A program made the position numbers and the translations under genes. This document shows, piece by piece, positions 1 to 6,092 of a stretch of DNA of 6,664 bases (its first letter is position 1; the number at the start of each line of letters is the position of its first letter). Origin of the DNA: Chitinophagaceae bacterium (GTDB taxonomy: Bacteria; Bacteroidota; Bacteroidia; Chitinophagales; Chitinophagaceae); assembly GCA_003136915.1 (NCBI GenBank), contig PLEB01000241.1, forward strand, positions 1 to 6,664, in the 5' to 3' direction. The notes under the pieces are model-generated. The model had not been told where the DNA came from and searched no databases. It saw nothing but the letters and a program-made list of their open reading frames with translations.

Positions 1-18
1 AAATGATGAGGGAGTAAT

Positions 19-103
19 AATTTGAAAATTATAAAACCAGAAAATCTTTAGCACAACGTAATGCCTTCATTTTCAAATTTTCAAATTACCACATTTTCAA
101 ATT
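19..103. repeat. Short AT-rich interspersed repeat, TTTTCAAATT units
   Basis: The 10-mer TTTTCAAATT occurs at 70-79, 78-87 and 94-103, so copy starts are spaced 8 and 16 bp apart, in an 8-bp phase. The reverse complement, AATTTGAAAA, is at 19-28. Positions 18-30 are a perfect 13-bp inverted match to 76-88, so the stretch could fold into a long, loose, AT-only hairpin. It begins directly after the 3' end of yebC and no coding frame crosses it. AT-rich arrays of this kind look like intergenic repeats of Bacteroidota, but that is recollection and not a search. Otherwise 1-113 holds no gene that I can see. Confidence 0.6.
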
Positions 104-130
104 CACAATTTGGCTAGGCCAAATTGTGAA
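102..130 (-). terminator. Perfect 13-bp hairpin overlapping the yebC stop codon, possible terminator
   Basis: TTCACAATTTGGC (102-114) pairs perfectly with GCCAAATTGTGAA (118-130) around a 3-nt loop. On the minus strand the loop is CTA, and the stop codon TAG (116-114) spans loop and stem. Half the stem is therefore made by the last four or five codons of yebC and half by the 3' flank. The minus-strand transcript continues UUUGAAAAUG, which is only a broken U tract, so intrinsic termination is plausible but not classic. It could instead act as a 3'-end stabilising structure. Confidence 0.5.
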
Positions 131-836
131 ACACTTTCTGCACATCCTCGTCCTGCTCTAGTTTGTCGACCAGTTTCAGAACATCCTGTGCTTTTTCCTC
201 AGACAGCTCCACGGTGCTCGTGGGTATCCATTCCAGTTCTGCAGTGAGTGGCGTAATATTTCTGGATTCGAGGGCTCTTTGCATGTGTCCGAAGTTATTG
301 AATGCGGTATGCAGTACAATCACGGGTTCATTATTTTCTCCCGGGGCTTCGCCCATGTCTTCCAGTCCGTAGTCGATCAATTCAAGTTCAAGTTCTTCGG
401 GATCAAGACCCTCCGGTTTCAACTTGAAAACGCCCAGTTTCTTAAATTGAAAACTTACGCTTCCACTGGTTCCCAGTACGCCGCTCCCCTTATTAAAATA
501 GGATCTTACATTGGCCACCGTACGTGTTGGATTATCCGTGGCTGTTTCCACCAGCACGGCAATGCCATGCGGGGCGTATCCTTCATAAAGGATCTCTTCG
601 TAATTCTCCATTTCCTTGCCCATTGCCCGCTTGATGGCTGCTTCCACCCTGTCCTTCGGCATATTCACCGCTTTGGCATTCTGAAAACACCGGCGGAGCG
701 CCGAATTGGTTGCCGGATCGGGACCACCGGCCTTTACCGCAATCGCTATCTCTTTACCAATCCGCGTAAACTGCTTCGCCATTTTATCCCACCGCGCAAA
801 CATGGTTGCCTTACGTACCTCAAAAATGCGACCCAT
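114..836 (-). CDS. YebC/PmpR (TACO1) family translation factor or regulator
   Basis: This 240-residue protein has the usual length of the YebC family. Family members were first annotated as DNA-binding regulators (PmpR). More recent work and the mitochondrial homologue TACO1 point to a cytosolic, ribosome-associated factor that relieves stalling at proline-rich stretches. Visible are the N-terminal helical domain with [29 protein letters not shown] helices (about 38-62) and the hallmark [23 protein letters not shown] region (84-106). The [17 protein letters not shown] strand region follows (115-131), then the acidic C-terminal domain. The start [10 protein letters not shown] fits the Bacteroidota/YebC-II style, not MAGHSKW, so I keep the first ATG. 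No Shine-Dalgarno is seen; TTTAAGAACTGATATTT precedes the ATG. It lies 33 bp downstream of the permease on the same strand, so co-transcription is likely. Family assignment is firm. Whether it acts on DNA or on ribosomes cannot be seen here. Confidence 0.93.
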   Translation of the reverse strand: MGRIFEVRKATMFARWDKMAKQFTRIGKEIAIAVKAGGPDPATNSALRRCFQNAKAVNMPKDRVEAAIKRAMGKEMENYEEILYEGYAPHGIAVLVETATDNPTRTVANVRSYFNKGSGVLGTSGSVSFQFKKLGVFKLKPEGLDPEELELELIDYGLEDMGEAPGENNEPVIVLHTAFNNFGHMQRALESRNITPLTAELEWIPTSTVELSEEKAQDVLKLVDKLEQDEDVQKVFHNLA

Positions 837-869
837 AAATATCAGTTCTTAAATAAGTTGTAGATTTTT

Positions 870-2537
870 TTATTTTCTTGCCAGGCGCATGCTGAAAACA
901 AACACATGCAGTGCCGCAAATATCAGAGAAAAATAGAAAATGCCCTGGTTATTATTAACAACCATTCCCATTTCGACGGTTCCCTTTTGTAAGTGCTGTG
1001 TAAAAGCAACCAGGGCCAATAAAATCGAAAGGGCGAGTCCTCCGCCTCCCCCTATTTTATTAGCCTGGGATAGGGTTTTCGGCTGGCCGGCGGACAAAAA
1101 ACTATGCCTGATCCCATACCAAAGATATACATCGAAACCAATGATCATCCAAACGATCAAACGTATCCAGGTGTCCAGCGGAAGAAATACCATCATGAAC
1201 AAACAGGTGATGATGCCCAGGATTGGCACGACGGGAACAAAAGGAGTTTTAAATCCGCGTGGCGCATCGGGCATATTCTTTCTCATCACCAGCACACCAA
1301 TGCAAACCAGGATAAACGCGAACAGGGTGCCGATGCTTGTCATTTCTCCTACCACTCTTGCCGGTACAAACGCGGCGAACAGGCTTACAAAAATCATGAA
1401 AAGAAAATTACTCTTAAAAGGTGTCCGGAATTTGCTGTGGACCTGGGAAAAAATACGTGGCAAAAGGCCGTCCTTACTCATGCTGAAAAATACCCTGCTC
1501 TGACCCATGAGCATAACCAGAATAACTGAAGAATAGCCTCCAAGTATGGCCACGATGATAGCCCTGTTTAACCAGGGATAGTCAGGATGAATGATCCCGC
1601 TGGCATCCGCTTTTCCCATGTGATCAATGGCGACCGCTACGGGAGCAATGCCATCTTTGCCTCTGAAGGAAGTATAATTGGTGACGCCTGTTAAAACATG
1701 GGCAAATAAAATATACAGAATAGTGCAGATAGCGAGAGAACCCAGGATACCAATGGGCATGTCTCTTTTCGGATTCTTGGCCTCCTGCGCTGCCGTGCTC
1801 ACGGCATCAAATCCTATATAAGCAAAAAACACGATTGCAGCCGCTCGGATAATGCCACTGAAACCAAATTCGCCAAACGTTCCTGTATTTTTCGGAATGT
1901 ATGGATCATAATTCGACGTGTTAATGTATTTCCAGCCCAGGAAAATAAAAATCAGCACCACGGTAACTTTTATGAAAACAATGATGGCATTTACCCTGGC
2001 ACTTTCCTGTGTGCCTTTGATGAGCAGGAGACTTACCAATACAACAATAAATACAGCAGGCACATTAATCATTCCGCCGTCAAAGGGACCAGTGGCCATG
2101 GAGTCCGGTAAATGAATATTGAATCCTTCAAGAAATTTTATGAGATAACGGCTCCAGCTGATACTTACCGTTGCTGCACCCACAGCATATTCCAATACCA
2201 GGTCCCAGCCAATCACCCAGGCAACAAACTCTCCCATGGTCGCGTAGGAATAAGTATAAGCGCTTCCTGCCACCGGAATCATGGATGCAAACTCTGCATA
2301 GCACAATCCGGCAAAACAACAGCCCAGCGCCGCCACAACAAAAGAAATGGTTATGGCCGGACCCGCCTGATTAGCAGCTGCGACCCCGGTTATGGAAAAA
2401 AGCCCCGCCCCGATGATGGCTCCAATACCAAGGGCAACCAATGATCCTGCCCCTAATGTCTTTTTTAAGGAGTGTCCGCTTTTATCAGAAGCTTCAGCGA
2501 GTAGTCCGGCCAGCGGCTTTTTTACAAATAGGCTCAT
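870..2537 (-). CDS. APC superfamily amino acid permease, cationic amino acid transporter-like
   Basis: This 555-residue polytopic inner membrane protein belongs to the APC family, CAT-like branch (TC 2.A.3.3). Members move amino acids, often cationic or branched/small neutral ones, by proton coupling or exchange. TM1 carries the unwound substrate-binding motif GIGAIIGAGLF (37-47). It is followed by YAEFASMIPVAGSAYTYSY (80-98) and the GWDLVLEYAVGAATVSISWS stretch (110-129). The TM6 region reads FFAYIGFDAVST (237-248) and leads to conserved E252 and NPKRDMP (255-261). Near the C-terminus, a PLDTWIRLIVWMIIGFDVYLWYGIRHS segment matches the C-terminal domain of CAT transporters, consistent with about 14 membrane segments. 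An ATG opens the frame next to a 190-bp divergent spacer, and no strong Shine-Dalgarno precedes it. It probably leads a two-gene unit with yebC. Substrate cannot be fixed from sequence. The family call is safe. Confidence 0.93.
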   Translation of the reverse strand: MSLFVKKPLAGLLAEASDKSGHSLKKTLGAGSLVALGIGAIIGAGLFSITGVAAANQAGPAITISFVVAALGCCFAGLCYAEFASMIPVAGSAYTYSYATMGEFVAWVIGWDLVLEYAVGAATVSISWSRYLIKFLEGFNIHLPDSMATGPFDGGMINVPAVFIVVLVSLLLIKGTQESARVNAIIVFIKVTVVLIFIFLGWKYINTSNYDPYIPKNTGTFGEFGFSGIIRAAAIVFFAYIGFDAVSTAAQEAKNPKRDMPIGILGSLAICTILYILFAHVLTGVTNYTSFRGKDGIAPVAVAIDHMGKADASGIIHPDYPWLNRAIIVAILGGYSSVILVMLMGQSRVFFSMSKDGLLPRIFSQVHSKFRTPFKSNFLFMIFVSLFAAFVPARVVGEMTSIGTLFAFILVCIGVLVMRKNMPDAPRGFKTPFVPVVPILGIITCLFMMVFLPLDTWIRLIVWMIIGFDVYLWYGIRHSFLSAGQPKTLSQANKIGGGGGLALSILLALVAFTQHLQKGTVEMGMVVNNNQGIFYFSLIFAALHVFVFSMRLARK

Positions 2538-2586
2538 AGAGATCGCTTGTGGGTTGGGAGATTAATTATTGAAGTCGTAAAATAAG

Positions 2587-2594
2587 CAAATATT
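2587..2594 (-). promoter_or_regulatory. Candidate -7 element for the amino acid permease
   Basis: On the minus strand this reads AATATTTG, one mismatch from the Bacteroidota -7 consensus TAnnTTTG. It would put the transcription start near 2580, about 40 nt before the permease ATG. No TTTG-like -33 element is visible at the right distance, so this is a weak candidate based on position and one motif. Confidence 0.22.
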
Positions 2595-2626
2595 CTACAG
2601 ACCGGTATTCTTTTTACATTCATTGG

Positions 2627-2639
2627 AAATCTGAGATTT
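2627..2639. promoter_or_regulatory. Operator-like palindrome AAATCT-G-AGATTT in the divergent spacer
   Basis: There are two perfect 6-bp arms around a single central base, near the middle of the spacer between the divergent permease and symporter genes. It overlaps the candidate -33 element of the symporter promoter by two bases. A dimeric regulator bound here could affect both transporters. No regulator gene lies nearby, and a 12-bp AT-rich palindrome can also arise by chance. Confidence 0.3.
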
Positions 2640-2667
2640 TGCGGATTGAAGAATATTCGATTGTTTG
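2638..2667 (+). promoter_or_regulatory. Candidate Bacteroidota promoter for the dicarboxylate/amino acid symporter
   Basis: TTTG at 2638-2641 fits a -33 element. After an 18-bp spacer, ATTGTTTGCA (from 2660) fits the -7 consensus TAnnTTTG in its TTTG half but not in the TA. Transcription would begin near 2674, giving an untranslated leader of about 54 nt. Spacing and location are good, but the incomplete -7 match keeps this tentative. Confidence 0.33.
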
Positions 2668-2727
2668 CAGGCGCATGTTTCCATCACACAACATCCGGAA
2701 TCCCGCATATAACGTAAAAATGAAAGG

Positions 2728-3954
2728 ATGAAAAAAATCGGGTTAAGCGGATGGATACTCATTTTTATGGCAGCAGGTATTGCTGCAGGATTGCTGATTC
2801 ATTATTCCGCACGGGCATCCTGGATCAATCGTTTTGGAGATGGCATGTCTATCCTGACCGATGTGTTTTTGAGACTCATAAAAATGATCATTGCGCCGCT
2901 TGTTTTTTCCACCTTGGTTACAGGAATTGCCAAGCTGGGAGATGTCAGGGCAGTAGGCAGAATCGGAGGAAAAACACTGGCCTGGTTTCTTGGCGCTTCT
3001 TTGCTTTCTTTGATGCTGGGTATGATCGTCATGAATATTTTTCATATCGGTCATAACCTCCATTTGCCTCTTCCCGCTGAAGAGAGGCTTCAACCGCTGG
3101 CATCTTCATCCCTTTCTTTCAGCGCTTTTGTCACCCATGTTTTTCCACGAAGTATCGTGGAAGCAATGGCCAATAATGAAATTCTCCAGATCGTCGTCTT
3201 TTCAATTTTCTTTGGCATAGCAACGGCGGCCATCGGTGAAAAAGGAAAAATTGTAATACGCGCGCTTGATGCGGTTACAGAAATCATTCTGAAGGTTACG
3301 GGCTACGTGATGAATTTTGCTCCTCTGGCCGCCTTTGGTGCAGTAGCTGCTATTCTTTCGATTAAAGGGCCTGAAATACTAATCACCTACGGGAAGTTCA
3401 TCTTTATATTTTATATCAGTGTGCTGGCTCTATGGACAATCCTGATCAGCATCAGTTATTTGTGGATCGGGAAGAAAGTGTTTGTCGTGCTTGGAAATGT
3501 TAAGGATGTCGTATTACTTGCTTTTAGCACGGCCAGTTCCGAAGCCGCTTTTCCAAGGCTTATAGAAGAACTGGAGAAATCGGGTTGCCCGAAAAAGATC
3601 GTGAGCTTTGTATTGCCTCTTGGCTATTCATTCAACCTTGACGGCAGCATGCTTTATATGACCTTTGCTTCCTTATTTATTGCACAGGCATATGGTATGT
3701 CGCTGCCATTTGAAACTCAGATTCTCATGCTGCTTGTGCTGATGGTCACGAGCAAAGGGGTTGCCGGCGTTCCCAGGGCCGCTTTTGTAGTTATTGCAGG
3801 TACTCTTTCCATGTTCCATATTCCGCAGCAGGGCTTATTGTTGCTGCTTGGTATTGATCAGTTCATGGATATGGCGCGGAGCGCCACGAATGTGGTTGGA
3901 AACAGCCTGGCTACTGCTGTAATATGCAAAATGGAAGCTGTGCTGGAAGAATAG
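2728..3954 (+). CDS. Dicarboxylate/amino acid:cation symporter (DAACS, GltP/GltT/DctA type)
   Basis: This 408-residue inner membrane transporter of the glutamate transporter fold (TC 2.A.23) drives uptake of glutamate, aspartate or C4-dicarboxylates with Na+ or H+. All core elements are present in order. The HP1 hairpin has STASSEAAFPRL (267-278) and TM7 has NLDGSM (303-308), the counterpart of NMDGT. The HP2 hairpin has SKGVAGVPRAA (342-352). TM8 has DQFMDMARSATNVVGNS (377-393). By eye-alignment to archaeal GltPh, D381 and R384 match the residues that bind the amino group and the acidic side chain, N388 matches N401, and N392 replaces the Na+-site aspartate D405. Retention of D381 favours an amino acid over a plain dicarboxylate; this is inference. 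Length is normal and the gene looks intact. The chosen ATG is preceded directly by AAAGG, too close for a normal Shine-Dalgarno; another ATG eight bases upstream is out of frame. The gene is divergent from the APC permease. Confidence 0.94.
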   Translation: MKKIGLSGWILIFMAAGIAAGLLIHYSARASWINRFGDGMSILTDVFLRLIKMIIAPLVFSTLVTGIAKLGDVRAVGRIGGKTLAWFLGASLLSLMLGMIVMNIFHIGHNLHLPLPAEERLQPLASSSLSFSAFVTHVFPRSIVEAMANNEILQIVVFSIFFGIATAAIGEKGKIVIRALDAVTEIILKVTGYVMNFAPLAAFGAVAAILSIKGPEILITYGKFIFIFYISVLALWTILISISYLWIGKKVFVVLGNVKDVVLLAFSTASSEAAFPRLIEELEKSGCPKKIVSFVLPLGYSFNLDGSMLYMTFASLFIAQAYGMSLPFETQILMLLVLMVTSKGVAGVPRAAFVVIAGTLSMFHIPQQGLLLLLGIDQFMDMARSATNVVGNSLATAVICKMEAVLEE

Positions 3955-4004
3955 TCAGATTATCCTGGGGCACTTCACCACGCAGTAATTGAATCCGGAT
4001 TATA

Positions 4005-4034
4005 TTTCCTTATTTATTTATAAGTCTTAATTTG
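4005..4034 (+). promoter_or_regulatory. Weak promoter candidate ahead of the dedA-MFS pair
   Basis: TTAATTTG at 4027-4034 differs from TAnnTTTG only at its second base. TTTC at 4005-4008, 18 bp upstream, is one base off the -33 TTTG. Transcription would start near 4040, about 38 nt before the ATG at 4078. The 123-bp gap after the symporter and the lack of a clear terminator leave read-through equally possible. A perfect 10-bp palindrome, AATCCGGATT (3992-4001), lies just upstream. Confidence 0.25.
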
Positions 4035-4077
4035 GCGGCGCAACCTGGCGAACCTGATTTGGTTGCTAATCTATTAT

Positions 4078-4782
4078 ATGTATACGCTCACATTCCTTGC
4101 GATTACGCTTAGAGATCTGCTTAACCCGGAATTCTACATTAATAACGGAGGACTTTGGGTATTGCTGTTTATCGTTTTCGCGGAAACTGGGTTAATGGTT
4201 GGCTTTTTTCTTCCGGGCGACAGCCTGCTGTTCGTAGCGGGCATTTACAGTCAAAAGCTGATCGAATCCCTGATGCACAGGGGAACAGGAAGTAATCTGG
4301 CCGATCTCCTGATCCTTTGGGTAATGATCTCTATCTGCGGCATACTGGGAAATATTGCCGGTTACTGGTTTGGGAAAAAAAGCGGTCACTTTCTTTTCCA
4401 GCGAAAAGATAATTTTCTTTTCAAGAAAAAACATCTGTTTGATGCGAAGGCTTTTTATGACAAGCACGGAGGGCAGGCGATCGTTTTTGCGCGTTTTCTG
4501 CCCATCATCCGCACTTTTGCTCCCATTGTTGCGGGCATTGTGCAGATGGACAAAAAGAAATTCATATTTTATAATATAATAGGCTCCGCATCCTGGGTGT
4601 TCCTCATGTTATTTGCTGGTCATTACCTGGATCGGTTTTTCATTAGTAAATTTGGTTTTGACCTGAAAAAACATTTGGAGATCATCGTGCTGGTGATTGT
4701 GTTGATTACCACACTGCCCGTTTTATATAAATTATTTTTTGGCAAGAGGGCCAGTACGCATCCGGAAGACAATGCCATATGA
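4078..4782 (+). CDS. DedA/VTT-domain family inner membrane protein
   Basis: This 234-residue membrane protein of the DedA (SNARE-associated/VTT) family includes members that recycle undecaprenyl phosphate or other lipids across the inner membrane and support proton-motive-force homeostasis and drug tolerance. Key sites are present: FAETGLMVGFFLPGDSLLF (34-52) with acidic E36 and D48, the glycine-rich GILGNIAGYWFGKKSG (88-103), and FARFLPIIRTFAPIVAG (137-153) with arginines R139 and R145. These are followed by M157, F162, N166, G169 and W173 in the usual pattern. An in-frame TTG at 4063 would add five residues (MLIYY). I prefer the ATG at 4078 because neither start has a Shine-Dalgarno and the family needs only a short N-terminus. 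The frame is closed by a TAA at 4021. The stop overlaps the next gene's ATG (ATGA), which implies translational coupling with the MFS transporter. Family is certain; the lipid substrate is unknown. Confidence 0.92.
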   Translation: MYTLTFLAITLRDLLNPEFYINNGGLWVLLFIVFAETGLMVGFFLPGDSLLFVAGIYSQKLIESLMHRGTGSNLADLLILWVMISICGILGNIAGYWFGKKSGHFLFQRKDNFLFKKKHLFDAKAFYDKHGGQAIVFARFLPIIRTFAPIVAGIVQMDKKKFIFYNIIGSASWVFLMLFAGHYLDRFFISKFGFDLKKHLEIIVLVIVLITTLPVLYKLFFGKRASTHPEDNAI

Positions 4783-6023
4783 GTGCCCATTCTCAAAAAA
4801 GACAGCCTGGCGTTTTCCAACTCGCGGTTATTGTTGCCGCACTGGGTTATTTTGTTGATATCTATGACCTGCTCTTATTTACTGTAGTTAAGAAAGCCTC
4901 CATGACCGGTCTTGGTTCAACAGATGCTACCATGTTGGCGGATAGCACCCTGGTGATTAACTGGCAGATGATTGGACTCCTCCTGGGCGGCATTATCTGG
5001 GGTGTATTGGGAGATAAAAAAGGCAGGCTTTCCGTATTGTTCGGATCCATCATCCTGTATTCCATTGCAAATTTTGCAACCGGGTTTATCTATACCGTAG
5101 ACCAGTATGCGCTTTGCCGTTTTGTGGCCGGGCTCGGCCTGGCGGGGGAATTGGGAGCCGGCATTACCCTGGTGAGTGAATTGCTGCCGAAAAATAAACG
5201 GGGGATCGGTACCTCCCTGGTGGCGGGTATTGGTTTGATCGGCGCCGTCTTTGCTTATTTTACCTACAAATTTACAAACGATTGGCGGTTGTGTTACAAA
5301 ATTGGCGGAGTTCTGGGTATTGCCCTGCTGATCCTCCGCATCAGTGTGGCTGAATCGGGCATGTTCCTGCAGGTGAAACAGCAGTCGGTTGTTCGCGGAA
5401 ATTTCTTTATGTTCTTTACAAATGGCTACCGGTTTAAAAAATACATTATGGCCATCCTTATCGGACTGCCAACCTGGTATGTGATCGGCATTCTTATTAA
5501 CCAAAGTGACCGGTTTGCAAGGGCAATGTATGGGAGGAATGCCATTGATTCCGGGCGATCAATTATGTTTGCCTACGTTGCCATTTCTATCGGGGATATC
5601 CTGGTCGGGTTTATCTGCCAGTGGCTGAAGAGCAGGAAAAAAGGATTATTTCTCTTTTATATCCTCTGCATTATTTCCGGCATACTTTTTTTTAGTGCCT
5701 ATAATAACCAGGATTCACGGATGTATATGATTTGTGCCATGCTCGGCTTTTCCACCGGATTCTGGGCCATCTTCGTTACTATGGGTGCGGAACAGTTCGG
5801 CACCAACCTGAGGGCCACTGCAGCAACGACCATCCCAAATATGGTGCGTGGTTCCCTGCCGCTGATCAACCTGCTTTTTCTAAACCTTTTTCAAAAGTCA
5901 TGGGGATGGTCCCTGATCCGGAGCGGTATCATCACCGGGCTGGTGGTGATGCTGACTAGCTTTGTCGCATTTTATTATACCGAAGAAACCTATCACAAGG
6001 ATCTGAATTATGTTGAACAATAA
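4779..6023 (+). CDS. Major facilitator superfamily (MFS) transporter, metabolite:H+ symporter-like
   Basis: This 414-residue inner membrane transporter has about 12 predicted membrane segments. TM1 contains GYFVDIYDLLLF (23-34) with acidic D27 and D30, a pattern like the D-x-x-D of sugar/anion and metabolite:H+ symporters. The MFS motif A loop is GDKKGRLSVL (78-87). TM4-5 carries RFVAGLGLAGELGAGITLVSELLPKNKRG (114-142), close to the RxxxGxGxGGE...E..P...RG signature of the metabolite:H+ symporter and sugar porter groups. An ESGMFLQVKQ stretch begins the central loop. These motifs favour uptake of an organic acid or sugar-like solute over drug export, but no substrate can be named. The ATG overlaps the dedA stop by 4 bp, and GGAAG at 4764-4768, ten bases upstream, may serve as a weak ribosome binding site. 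The gene looks intact, ending EETYHKDLNYVEQ. Superfamily is firm; subfamily is tentative. Confidence 0.9.
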   Translation: MSAHSQKRQPGVFQLAVIVAALGYFVDIYDLLLFTVVKKASMTGLGSTDATMLADSTLVINWQMIGLLLGGIIWGVLGDKKGRLSVLFGSIILYSIANFATGFIYTVDQYALCRFVAGLGLAGELGAGITLVSELLPKNKRGIGTSLVAGIGLIGAVFAYFTYKFTNDWRLCYKIGGVLGIALLILRISVAESGMFLQVKQQSVVRGNFFMFFTNGYRFKKYIMAILIGLPTWYVIGILINQSDRFARAMYGRNAIDSGRSIMFAYVAISIGDILVGFICQWLKSRKKGLFLFYILCIISGILFFSAYNNQDSRMYMICAMLGFSTGFWAIFVTMGAEQFGTNLRATAATTIPNMVRGSLPLINLLFLNLFQKSWGWSLIRSGIITGLVVMLTSFVAFYYTEETYHKDLNYVEQ

Positions 6024-6054
6024 ATCCTTCATGCCTTTACAAAAGTTGAATCCC

Positions 6055-6062
6055 TATCTTCG
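6055..6062 (+). promoter_or_regulatory. Candidate -7 element for the glycosyltransferase gene
   Basis: TATCTTCG matches the Bacteroidota -7 consensus TAnnTTTG except for one T to C. It lies 30 bp upstream of the ATG, so transcription would start about 20-25 nt before the gene. No good TTTG stands at -33; CTTTAC around 6035-6040 is too close. A 5-bp hairpin, GCGGA (6062-6066) with TCCGC (6075-6079), follows in the presumed leader. Confidence 0.33.
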
Positions 6063-6092
6063 CGGATCATTTTTTCCGCAAACGTTCATTTG

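Noticed and set aside
279..863. Plus-strand open frame of 194 codons opposite yebC
   Set aside because: It lies antisense to a well-conserved YebC gene, its translation is rich in His, Cys, Arg and Phe with no recognisable domain, and it has no promoter or partner.
940..1529. Plus-strand open frames of 187 and 141 codons opposite the permease
   Set aside because: They mirror the hydrophobic codon pattern of the real transporter on the other strand. They overlap each other in different frames and show no family motif.
3992..4001. Palindrome AATCCGGATT after the symporter as a terminator
   Set aside because: It has no loop-forming spacer and no U tract at the right place; at most it is a protein-binding site, and 10 bp can occur by chance.
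4917..5504. Minus-strand open frame of 195 codons opposite the MFS gene
   Set aside because: The MFS gene has clear motifs in the plus frame. The antisense product is His/Gln-rich and featureless, typical of a shadow frame.
6062..6079. Hairpin GCGGA/TCCGC with a T-rich loop as a terminator for the MFS gene
   Set aside because: The stem is only 5 bp and the T run is in the loop, not after the stem. It also sits just before the next gene's start.
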